DNA of 64,000 nt from Cordilura impudica. Lineage: Eukaryota > Arthropoda > Insecta > Diptera > Scathophagidae. Both the position numbers and the translations under genes were made by a program. The DNA is taken from assembly GCA_963682025.1 (NCBI GenBank), contig OY821519.1:68641525-68705524 (forward strand), given 5' to 3'. Positions 33,852 to 43,445 of the stretch are shown in pieces (within the stretch, counting starts at the first letter, position 1; each line of letters begins with the position of its first letter). Under the pieces are notes generated by a model, which searched no databases, was not told the DNA's origin, and was given only the letters and a program-made list of their open reading frames with translations.

Positions 33852-35720
33852 GTGAAGATTGAACATTATATGGAACAATATTGTGGGGTGCTTCTAAAAG
33901 CAATTACATTTCGTGGAAGGGTTTGTTTTTTATTTCCAGCTGCCCTTTTCTTAATACATACACTTGAGATAAGGGGATCTGAAGAGTCCATAGATCTTTT
34001 GAATACATCCATCATATTATTTATCCGGGAATTCTGTCGAGCGTGCATTCGCCTATCACGGTTGTAAAATTTATTTCGAGCTTCTGACGCATTTTCGCCA
34101 AGACAACCTACCGGCATCACTGATGCAGATATTATCTGTGATCCATGAACTAGAATCTTATGTAGAGTTGGTGACATTGGATACCATGGGTAATGCAACA
34201 TGTATGATCTAATAGTTTTATCTGATAATTTTTGAAATTTTAGAGCATCGATTGCAAATTCGCAGTTAATAGCTATTAGAATAGTATGCAGACTCTTAAG
34301 TAACTCCAAGTCGAATTCTAAAATTGATGCGAATAATTTCTTAAGTAACTCCAAGTCGAATTCTAAAATTGATGCGAATAATTTCATATTTGAAAAAGCT
34401 TCTCTCGCAGTGTTGCCATCGTTCGAGTTTCCGCTCCCATTCTGTTTTGACCTATTCACATACAATCCCATTTCTTGTCACATTCTTCTTTGTATATGTT
34501 TTTTTTGCAATCATTTCTAATTTGTCATATTTGTTTCTTACTTGCCATTTCTTAAACCCCACTCTATATGAGATTTTAAGCAGCAATTCAAAAACGCGTA
34601 TCCGAGCATGAAATGGACTTATCCCATATTGAAGATGTTCTGGGTTTGGCTTAAAAGAATTTATATAGTTAGTTTCCATAAATTGTTTTGGGCCTGCGCC
34701 ACAGATTGAATATAATTGACAAGATTTCGTGCCCGTTAAAACGTTTAAAACTTTCCCATCTATAAGGGTCATGTGAAGGTCATATGAGACGGTGATCTTT
34801 CTTTCATTTGAAATTGTTACTACACAAGAAGTCAAGTTTTTTATTTGTGTGTCCAAATCGTTCTTTTCTGCAATAATGTGATCTTTTGTTTCTTTGGCAA
34901 ATTCCATTTTGAGGGGACCAAAAAATTGTTCCCGCTTCATCTGTAAGCTTCAGAGGTATAACGGTAGTAACAAACAAAGATTGATCAAAAGTGTATGGTT
35001 CGTTCGTTTCAAATCTTTTTTTATACTTACTTTGCCCAGTTGATCCATCATATCCGTAACTCGCAATTAATGTAACGTTTGAAACACTTTCTAAGTTAGC
35101 GAATAACTCCTCCTGTAACAGTAAGATACGGCTGGCAGTATGGTTTAACAATTCTTGTAAGGCAACTTTTGCCATGGTTTCTGTAGCTGTTTTTCCCGCA
35201 GGTCTCAATTCCAGTTTAGCTTCCTGAACTTTGTGGTAGTTTGGGTATATATCGCAATTATGCTGTTTGCTTATATGGCGAATTTCATTATACAATATTT
35301 TGCTTAAAGAATTTTCTAGCAAAAACTCCAAAGCATCATTTGTTGTTAAAGGTATTGGTTCCACTTTACCGAGTTTTCTTTTAGCTTCAGTTGCCTCGCT
35401 TTCAGAATTATTACATTTTTTAAGCACATTCATTTGATTTCCTTGCTGACATTGTAGCTGCATGAATTAAAAGTTTGGTATCGTTTTCGTTATTTATTAA
35501 ATACTACATCGGCAGCTAGTTTGTCAGCTTGTCAGACGTGGTCCTACTTCATCATATGTTAGCTTTGGTCTACCCATTTTAAGACTGCACATTTCTTCTT
35601 GATTGTCCAAAATAATTGTTCAACGCTTTGATAGCCACTGTGAGTGTTTGTCTCTACATGTCCGCATATTTTGGCTGCAGTCTTGCAGATTCGATTTAAC
35701 ATAAATTTCGAAACTTTTTA
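33852..35720 (-). pseudogene. Transib B transposase, frameshifted
   Basis: Reading down from 35720: a SGYQSVEQLFWTIKKK piece, GRPKLTYDEVGPRL, then 35463-34804 with IASYGYDGSTGQSKYKKRF (first catalytic Asp near 35050). Next, 34940-34452 has LKMEFAKETKDH, HMTLIDGKVLNVLTGTKS (likely second Asp) followed by the CxxC-like CQLYSICGAGPKQF, and SPFHARIRVFELLLKISY. Then 34471-33866 has GNSNDGNTA, SPTLHKILVHGSQII and GENASEARNKFYNRDRRMHA ending in RQ. The last block closely resembles the RAG1 segment carrying the third catalytic residue. Frameshifts lie near 34930 and 34470. A 45-bp in-frame tandem duplication (LFASILEFDLELLKK twice) lies at about 34296-34385. Confidence 0.85.
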
Positions 35721-36694
35721 TTTTTGTGTTAATTTCACTCCTTTTTTCATCGGTTAACGTACATTCCCTTAGTTGGCCAAATATCCAGTTTGCAAGGGCG
35801 GTAGAGTTGCGACCGTTGTCGATTCATACGGCAGCAGCGTTGCATGACAGAACTCAAGCACATCTACAAGTTTGAAGTTCCGAAAGAGCCGCAAAAAGCC
35901 GCAAACGGGATTATAATTAGCTTTTAATACATACTTTCTACGTTATTTTAACATACATTATATATCGCAGAAACCGCAGATGGTTAGTTTTTACTCCACA
36001 GAAGGTGAGCACTTTGGTTTGGTTTTCTCTCTTTTTGGACAATACAAAAAAATACACATATATAAGATATAAAAAATTTTAACACAAACTGTTTTTACTT
36101 TATTCATTTATTCTACATACCTTGGCCTTCAAAATCCATTTTTTTCAATATTTTTTAGTCCCAGTGTGTGAAATTGCCAATCGCAAAAAGTAAACGAAAG
36201 TTTCCCGCCAATTTTGTCACAGAAGTTAGCTGACTAATCGCCTGACTTTGACACTCGATAAAAATTGCAGGGTTACAGTTTTAGCGATAATATTTATTGA
36301 TACTTCATATATAGAGAATCTAGTTTAAATATATTAAATTAAAATTAAGATTTGTTTCAACAAAATTTTCGACTTTATGCTAATTATTTGGCGATTCGGC
36401 CCAGTTTGCACTGCTCCGATCACAACCATTTTCTTATCGTCCCATGACTCTCACTATTACAGTTCTTCAGATATATGACATATAATATTATTTTTGTCCG
36501 ACTACTCACATTGATAATAGATGGCCTCAGACAACTTTGGAAAGCATGTCGCCACAGAAAAGAAGACTTCAGGCATGCATTGATCTCATTCGCCGGTGTC
36601 GATTGACACTTGAGCTATTGCATGTGGGATTTTCAATCACCTGTACGTTGAAGAAAAATTGCGTGTTAATTAATTTTGATGTATTTTAAATCGA

Positions 36695-37124
36695 TCAGTC
36701 ATTAAGTACAAACAAACCTACATATTTAGCAAAAATTTTAATGCAGAGTGTGCTGTTCGTCCACCATCCAATAAAGTAGCAGCAATTCCACACGAAGCAT
36801 GTGCAAATGCAATTTTTCCTTGCGATCGAGTTGTTGCCAAAATCAGTGATATCACAAATATTTTTCCCTGCCACCAGGCGCATCCAAAAATACAATTCAC
36901 CGACTTCATTTTGTATGGTAATTTAAAAATGTCTGCAATTCATTAGGATCGCGTTGCAATTCTCGATTAAATAAATCATACACTGAACGATTGGGTGAAT
37001 GCATATTTAATTGCTCTAATGCTTTGTTTGCAATCGCAAGGCATAAGTCTTCAACCGCACACAATGCCTTGTTATAAATTTTTAATGAAATCAGCAAATC
37101 ATGATTTCTTGTGTGATAATGCAT
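36695..37124 (-). pseudogene. Helitron helicase N-terminal piece
   Basis: From 37124: ICNKALCAVEDLCLAIANKA-like text, LNMHSPNRSVYDLFNRELQR, then after a frame change LILATTRSQGKIAFAHASCG and GIAATLLDGGRTAHSALKF. These are the stretches around Walker A and motif Ia of Helitron Pif1-like helicases. The Walker A lysine loop itself is degraded. It is the 5' partner of the scrap at 32.7 kb, displaced by Transib B. Confidence 0.8.
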
Positions 37125-37190
37125 CCAAACAAATAGTTTTCTGCTATAAAATATTTGTATTTATTCCACAATTTTATTAGATTCGATGGA

Positions 37191-37432
37191 ACATATCGCA
37201 CACCTAGTTCAAAAGTGACTCAAATCAAAATTTACATATTTCGGGTTTATATGCTTAAACTATGCACAATACACTTGTTTATCTATAAAAAAAAAATATC
37301 AGTGTTTTGTTGTTGTTAACTGTTGCTAAAAAAAAGTTATGTCTTTCTTTATGTTTTAATTGTTTCAATTGTCGATTTCTGAAAAATGAAAATTTTGAGT
37401 TAAGTCACTGTTGAACTTTGTGTGCGATATGT
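37191..37432. repeat. small inverted-repeat element (MITE-like)
   Basis: ACATATCGCACAC-TAGTTCA at 37191 is mirrored by the inverted complement ending at 37432, over about 38 bp with a few mismatches. The element is 242 bp with a non-coding interior. No clear target duplication. Confidence 0.5.
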
Positions 37433-38269
37433 TGATATTATTATGGCATAATGAATTTCACAATAGACCGAAATCAAATACGGAAAAAAACACCGCACTA
37501 ACAACAAAAATATTCCACTATTTTTTCCAGTGTTTTTTATAAATCAATGATGGAAAATATTTACACGGAAAATTCCCAAATTTGTTGTGTGTAAATGCGC
37601 TCGAAATATCTTTTAAAATGAAATAAGTATACACAAAAATATTGGAATGAATGAAATAAATTCAAGCGAGAGGTATAAAAGCATGTATTTAGCTCACATT
37701 TGACATTACGATACATGGTTTGGTAACTTTTTAACTGACAATAAAAAATCCCTGTATGGAAAATGCCGGCCATTTTGTTGAAATTTGTATGGGAGTTGTG
37801 GGAAATTCTTTAAAATGCGATATCTCCGGAACTACTAGGCCGCTTTCGTGCATAAACCATCTTCAGATCATCCCCAATATACCCTGAAAATTTGGCTGAA
37901 ATCAGTCTACTCGTTTCCGCACTTAGTGGTGACATCAAAATGTACACTTCTTTTTATTATATTGATTTCCTTCCCGGACCAGATTTTCTTTCTACTCTTT
38001 TACTATTTGTAGATAAAAGTTTTTCTTGGACAGATTTTCTTTAAAAGATTTGCAAATCAGCTTACATTAATCAAATTCATTTAGTGACATTTTTAATACT
38101 AATTCATTAATGATGCAGGTATAAATGTTTTCTAATAAATAATCTGATATTGCCGTTATATTTAAAAAAATAATTTTTGTTGTGAACAAAATATTTTTTT
38201 TTTCTAATTACGTTAAAACTTGAAATTGTAAAAAATAACACAAAAATTAATTTCAATCAAAAAATTTTT
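37433..38269. other. no gene recognised
   Basis: Contains a GC-richer patch at 37765-37945 (GCCGGCCATTTTG onward) that reads like another interspersed repeat, but I could not pair it with a copy here. Confidence 0.35.
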
Positions 38270-38850
38270 TTCGTTTGTAAAGATCAAGACATCAAAATGA
38301 TTTCGGGCATATGATCAACGTGGCTGTTCTTGAATTCACGTAGCCCCACAGAAAATAATTGAGATGTGTCAAATCGCACGACTTTGGAGGCCAATTGTTG
38401 GGTCCATTTCTCGAAATTAACTTAACACCGAATTTTGATTAAATAAGTGAATGGTTGCGGCCACCGTATAACACGTAGCATCATCCTATTGAAACCACAT
38501 CTGGTCCGGATCAATGTCATCCATATTGCAGAAAAAATCAGTGATCATGGTGCGGCAATGGTCTCCATTGACCGTAACGCGATCGCAGTTTTAATTTTTG
38601 AAGAGATAAGGTCCGATGGTGCCATCATACCGCACCAAACGTTGTAATAGAGTCTGTAGGATCTGTAGTGAATTGGTCTCACACTATATGCGGCAATTTT
38701 GTTTATTAACAAACTCGTTAATCCAAAAATAAGCCTAATCGCTGAACACAATTTTGCGATAAAACATCGGGTCAGTATCCAACTGCTCTAGAGCCAAATC
38801 GGCGAAATAATGACTCATATGATGGTCTTATGGCTGTAATTCGTGTACTA

Positions 38851-40156
38851 ACGGGTGATTTTTTTGAGGTTAGGATTTTCATGCATTAGTATTTGACAGA
38901 TCACGTGGGATTTCAGACATGGTGTCAAAGAGAAAGATGCTCAGTATGCTTTGACATTTCATCATGAATAGACTTACTAACGAGCAACGCTTGCAAATCA
39001 TTGAATTTTATTACCAAAATCAGTGTTCGGTTCGAAATGTGTTTCGCGCTTTACGTCCGATTTATGGTCTACATAATCGACCAAGTGAGCAAACAATTAA
39101 TGCGATTGTGACCAAGTTTCGCACTCAGTTTACTTTATTGGACATTAAACCAACCACACGAATGCGTACAGTGCGTACAGAAGAGAATATTGCGTCTGTT
39201 TCTGAGAGTGTTGCTGAAGACCGTGAAATGTCGATTCGTCGCCGTTCGCAGCAATTGGGTTTGTGTTATTCGACCACATGGAAGATTTTACGCAAAGATC
39301 TTGGTGTAAAACCGTATAAAATACAGCTCGTGCAAGAACTGAAGCCGAACGATCTGCCACAACGTCTAATTTTCAGTGAATGGGCCCTAGAAAAGTTGGC
39401 AGAAAATCCGCTTTTTTATCGACAAATTTTGTTCAGCGATGAGGCTCATTTCTGGTTGAATGGCTTCGTAAATAAGCAAAATTGCCGTATTTGGAGTGAA
39501 GAGCAACCAGAAGCCGTTCAAGAACTGCCCATGCATCCCGAAAAATGCACTGTTTGGTGTGGTTTGTACGCTGGTGGAATCATTGGACCGTATTTTTTCA
39601 AAGATGCTGTTGGACGCAACGTTACGGTGAATGGCGATCGCTATCGTTCGATGCTAACAAACTTTTTGTTGCCAAAAATGGAAGAACTGAACTTGGTTGA
39701 CATGTGGTTTCAACAAGATGGCGCTACATGCCACACAGCTCGCGATTCTATGGCCATTTTGAGGGAAAACTTCGGAGAACAATTCATCTCAAGAAATGGA
39801 CCGGTAAGTTGGCCACCAAGATCATGCGATTTGACGCCTTTAGACTATTTTTTGTGGGGCTACGTCAAGTCTAAAGTCTACAGAAATAAGCCAGCAACTA
39901 TTCCAGCTTTGGAAGACAACATTTCCGAAGAAATTCGGGCTATTCCGGCCGAAATGCTCGAAAAAGTTGCCCAAAATTGGACTTTCCGAATGGACCACGT
40001 AAGACGCAGCCGCGGTCAACATTTAAATGAAATTATCTTCAAAAAGTAAATGTCATGGACCAATCTAACGTTTCAAATAAAGAACCGATGAGATTTTGCA
40101 AATTTTATGCGTTTTTTTTTTTAAAAAAGTTATCAAGCTCTTAAAAAATCACCCGT
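38851..40156 (+). mobile_element. young mariner-like element, copy 1
   Basis: ACGGGTGATTTTTT at the left and its inverted complement at the right, flanked by TA on both sides (38849-38850 and 40157-40158). Tc1/mariner elements insert at TA. It is 1,306 bp, the same length as copy 2. It inserted into an older relative, reading in the opposite direction. Confidence 0.95.
38964..40049 (+). CDS. IS630/Tc1-mariner transposase, intact
   Basis: A 361-residue DDE transposase that excises and reinserts the element at TA sites. The N-terminal third is helix-turn-helix DNA binding (QRLQIIEFYYQNQCSVRNVF; a second helix set with SIRRRSQQLGLCYSTTWKIL). Catalytic residues are Asp159 in ILFSDEAHFW, Asp252 in WFQQDGATCHTA, and Asp289 in PPRSCDLTPLD, with 36 residues between the last two. 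Asp294 would give 41. The C-terminus ends RSRGQHLNEIIFKK, as is usual in this insect group. The start codon lies 113 bp inside the left end and the stop about 107 bp before the right end. No stops or frameshifts, so it could be active. Confidence 0.95.
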   Translation: MNRLTNEQRLQIIEFYYQNQCSVRNVFRALRPIYGLHNRPSEQTINAIVTKFRTQFTLLDIKPTTRMRTVRTEENIASVSESVAEDREMSIRRRSQQLGLCYSTTWKILRKDLGVKPYKIQLVQELKPNDLPQRLIFSEWALEKLAENPLFYRQILFSDEAHFWLNGFVNKQNCRIWSEEQPEAVQELPMHPEKCTVWCGLYAGGIIGPYFFKDAVGRNVTVNGDRYRSMLTNFLLPKMEELNLVDMWFQQDGATCHTARDSMAILRENFGEQFISRNGPVSWPPRSCDLTPLDYFLWGYVKSKVYRNKPATIPALEDNISEEIRAIPAEMLEKVAQNWTFRMDHVRRSRGQHLNEIIFKK

Positions 40157-40578
40157 TAATTGAATCTTATACGGATGTGCAAAATTTCGATATTCTTCCA
40201 CACTTTCGTTTCCAGCGGCGATATTCTCTTTGGTACACACCTTCCTTCAACGTGTTGATGCCACTGTATCATGTAGAGAGCATGTGGTATGAAATCTATT
40301 CATAGATCGACGCACATTGGGTTGAAATCGCAAAAAATGGAGATTAATTGAATAATGAAAATGAAGTTTTTTAAAAAATACTTATTACTCGATTAAAGAG
40401 TACTAAATTCTACATCACTACCGAAAATTTCAATGTCATATGTTTTTTACTTTTCTTGCTACGTAGCCTTAAAGTTAAGAAATTTTTAAGTTTTTTTCTA
40501 ATAGTTGTGAAAATTGAAATTTGTCATTTTAAAGCTAAATATTTTTATTTTTAACAGTCAAAAGTGATACTTTTATTA

Positions 40579-42274
40579 TGGAATCTTCAACGTCAGGTAT
40601 TTTAACGTAATTAAAAAAAAAAAATTTAACAAAAAATATGTAGAAATATTTTTAACTTTTTTTTTTTTAAATATGCTTAAATTTGGGCTATTTTTAAAAT
40701 ATATGTGGAGTTTTAAATGGGAATAGGGTAAAATTGGGTAAAAGTGTAAATTGTGTATTAAACTGTAGTATGTAAGCTTTCATATTTATAAAAAAAATGT
40801 TGCGCGTTTTTGCGCCAATTAAATATATTTTATAAATTAAAAAATAGTCACTCATAAAAAAGCCCCCATATATATATGTTGTCTTTAATTTGTTTTGTTC
40901 TCGTTTTCGTTGTTATGATTGTTATTGTTGTTATTGTTATACTACAATTTTTTTGTTTGTTGGTAGCAGTGTTGCCATAAGATAAATATGAAATAGTGCT
41001 AGGGCATTTAAAAAAAGTTGCTAAACAGCTCTTAAAAATTAATTAAAGGCCCTGCAGAAAAAAAAACTAGTAAAATAACTAAATACGCAAAAAATAAAAT
41101 TATTAAATTTAGAAACAATAAAAAAAAGTTTTAAAAAGAGCTAAACAAAAAAATAGCAAATTTTAAAAATGTTGGTTGCTAGATTGTGCTAGATCTAGCA
41201 CCCAAGGTGTAAAAATGGCAAGCCTGGTTACTAGTTATTCGTTATTTTTGTGTTTGTGAAAACGTCAAATGTACTGAAAGTGCTGTAAAGTTTGTTATTG
41301 GGTAATTGGTACAAACAAATACTTTAAGCTTCTGATTTATAATATGCTACTGTCTAAACTTTTTAGGAACAAGCTCCAAAACAGTATTTTTCTCTCGTCA
41401 GAGTCTTTACGATATTTTTCGGAATGCAGACTCTTTGCTATTTAAAGAAAAAATTAATATTTTGAAAGAAGAAATAATAAAACGTACAAACCCTGTTGAT
41501 ATGAAAGATTTTCAAACTAAATTTAATAGTTACGTTTTTGATTTTAAGAGTCGATGGTCTAAATCAAATAGACATGATTCCGATAAAACAATAGTTGCTG
41601 AAAACAAGAGACGAATTCAAACGGAATTTAGAAATAAAACTGGTCTTATTATAGACCAACCAAAACCCGGCTTCGGCAATTCGAATGATGGCAACACGGC
41701 TAGAAGATTTTTTGAAAATGCTAGTATATCAGCAGATATAACGAAAATTGATTTTGAACTAATTGAAAAGATGCACACAATTTTAATTGTTGTATCTTCT
41801 GGTCATGAAATCGATGTTGAAAAATTCAGGCAATTTTCATATAATACAGCTCGACTTTTTGTAGAGAAATATCCGTGGTTTAACATGCCTCCTACTCTGC
41901 ATAAGTTTTTAATACATGGTCCAGAAATAATTTCGCACGTTTTATTACCGATTGGCCAACTGTCAGAAGAAGCACAAGAAGCTCGAAATAAGGATTTTAA
42001 AAACTACAGAGAAAACTTTTCGCGTAAATGTAGCCGGGAGGAATCGAATCGGGATATACTAAATAGGTTTCTATTAACCTCAGATCCAATTATTTCTGGA
42101 AAAATGAAGTTAAATAAAAATAAAATAAAACACCTCCCAAAATCAGCAGTGGAGCTATTAATTTCGCCGTCAATTTTGCCGACAGAAACAGAAATCGCTT
42201 ATTATATAGATGACGATGATGAGGGTGACGGTGTCGATGGATGGGAATCTGAAGAGTTTGGACATATATTCTAA
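40579..42274 (+). CDS. core-less Transib protein, intact frame
   Basis: The main exon 41367-42274 is open throughout. I propose exon 1 at 40579-40597 (MESSTS plus one base), joined by an intron 40598-41366 (GTATTT to TTTTAG, with a CTAAAC branch-like site), giving about 309 residues. The N-terminal part (LYDIFRNADSLLFKEKIN... DFKSRWSKSNR) matches the Transib domain seen at 52.7 kb (LFELFRRS... AKWVKSNR). It runs straight into the C-terminal half: GLIIDQPKPGFGNSNDGNTA, PPTLHKFLIHGPEIISHVLL and GQLSEEAQEARNKDFKNYRE with the third catalytic Glu. The first Asp (CDGSSG) and second Asp (DGK) regions are gone, so it cannot cut DNA. An acidic tail (YYIDDDDEGDG) follows. It could bind the ends and act as a repressor, or be exapted. 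Confidence 0.7.
40967..41226. mobile_element. hAT-like MITE in the Transib C intron
   Basis: Begins CAGTGTTGCCATA and ends with the inverted complement of CAGGCTTGCCATT. Flanking 8-mers are GTTGGTAG and GTTACTAG (six of eight match). CAGTGTTGCCA-type ends and an 8-bp duplication suggest hAT. 260 bp, non-coding. Confidence 0.5.
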
Positions 42275-42940
42275 AAAAAACAGGTTAGAAACACTTTACA
42301 AAATAAAATGTATATATTTTTGCTACTTTTTCGATAAAAGGCTATAAATATAATTTTCATTTCTCGAATAATATAGGAAAACAGTATAAAAACCGAGAAT
42401 AACATCAACAAAATGATTTAATGACTAGACAAGTGTGGGACAAAATGGGTTAAAGTTCCAAAATTGTCATTTTCACTTGGTGGTGTAAGGTACAACACTC
42501 ATAGCAAATTTCATCAAAATCGGATGTCGTAAGGCTCTCCAGTTGCTTGATTTGAGAAATATTAATGCAAATATTAGTTAAATTAAATAAATAAAAAAAG
42601 TTCTCTTCAAAAGTATACAATATTTTTGTTTTTTTTTTATAACTTATGTATAACTAATCCAAAAAAAATACTACCTAATCAATTAGACCCTTCGTTGAAT
42701 TAATATCCATTTTGGGGAAATCGAACCCACTGTGCGACGGATGCCTTGCTCAGATTATGTGCGCCATAAAAGTCGTCTATAGGTTGCACGAATCGATTAC
42801 TGACTTTCAAAGTAAATTTGAATAATTTGGTAGCATTGTTCAAACGTGAATCTATTCGTGATGATTTGCCAGAGTGTACCGATCACAAATGTCAAAAACT
42901 GAGGGCTGTCATTCTGTTCGTTTGACAGCTAACGCTTTGG

Positions 42941-43290
42941 TAAGTTCTATCTAAGCAAATAAAAAATTCACTCTTTATATGTGTTTCTGACCAGATCCGA
43001 TAGTTATCAGCTAGCCTTAGCATATTATATTAAGTTAAATCTAGTTACTTTCTTTTAAACATATCCTGGCGTATTCTGCGAGCTCTTTAAATAACATTTT
43101 CTAATATTTTCAAAGAAGCTGCAGCAAAGTAATATTCATACTTTTAGTTCAAAATTTCAGTTAAATGTTTTTGTAAATTTCAAATATTTTTAAACTTAAT
43201 ATTTAAACATCGCTATAATCCAAACTTTCCCGGATTTACTCGGATAATGCAGACATAGTCTAAAGGCAACCGTAGGCACTAACGGGTTAA
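42941..43290. other. spacer upstream of DUF1091 gene 1
   Basis: No coding features. The AT-rich sequence leads into the conserved upstream block. Confidence 0.4.
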
Positions 43291-43445
43291 AAACCAAAAC
43301 ACCTTAATTGACCAAAATCATAATTATGAAATTTATAATTATGTATGTAAGTATGTATTTTTTTTTTGCGTGCAATGGTGCGAATCGCATATATGAGTAC
43401 TAATGTTGTTTCAAATTGTTTGCTTTAGTATCTCATTAACTAACC
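43291..43445 (+). promoter_or_regulatory. duplicated upstream block of DUF1091 gene 1
   Basis: GGGTTAAAAACCAAAA, GACCAAAATCATAATTATGA, GTGCAATG-TGCGAATCGCAT and TTTAGTATCTCATTAAC are shared in order and spacing with the block at 57690-57851. Shared non-coding words next to both start codons suggest the duplication carried the promoter. GCGAATCGC is an inverted repeat and a possible factor site. Confidence 0.5.

Larger units (their letters stand above)
33005..36408 (-). mobile_element. Transib B with CACTG duplication
   Basis: The left end is CACTGTGGATCGAATCACC and the right end is the inverted complement of CAAACTGGGCCGAATCGCC. Both continue with AAATAATT-GCATAAA. CACTG flanks both sides (33000-33004 and 36409-36413). 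A 5-bp GC-rich duplication is characteristic of Transib. The left heptamer CACTGTG is followed by 23 bp and then the A-rich ATAAAATAA. The right heptamer is mutated. The element is 3,404 bp including a 363-bp R2 insertion. Confidence 0.85.
31791..37130 (-). mobile_element. Helitron split by R1 and Transib B
   Basis: The minus-strand 3' terminus near 31791 has GCGAAGCACGACAGGGCATA before CTAT (CTAG with one change). Helicase coding pieces appear at 32662-32800 and 36480-37130, in the right order once R1 copy 7 (31862-32661) and Transib B (33005-36408) are removed. Both sides of Transib B carry CGACTACTCACATTG-like words, as expected of one disrupted element with internal repeats. The 5' end is not recognised. 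Confidence 0.6.
40313..42734 (+). mobile_element. Transib C with canonical CGACG duplication
   Basis: The left end is CACATTGGGTTGAAATCGC and the right end is the inverted complement of CACAGTGGGTTCGATTTCC. Both heptamers are followed by 23 bp and then ATTAATTGA or ATTAATTCA. CGACG flanks both sides (40308-40312 and 42735-42739), matching the CGNCG preference known for Transib. It is 2,422 bp, about 900 bp shorter than Transib D, because the transposase core is missing. Confidence 0.9.
38270..42940 (-). pseudogene. old mariner-like element, split by two insertions
   Basis: Minus-strand pieces translate to fragments of the same IS630/mariner family as the intact copies. 38270-38848 gives VTVNGDHCRTMITDFF, MWFQ-DDATCYTVAATI and FVNKQNCRI-like text. 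40157-40307 carries the preceding PYKIQLVQEL-like region. 42740-42940 gives an N-terminal QIIQIYFES-S-RATYR-like helix. Stops are frequent. Removing the mariner copy at 38851-40156 and Transib C at 40313-42734 makes the pieces collinear. Confidence 0.6.

Noticed and set aside
35630..35645. CACTGTG word inside Transib B
   Set aside because: It lies in the 5' coding part of Transib B. The true ends with the CACTG duplication are at 33005 and 36408.
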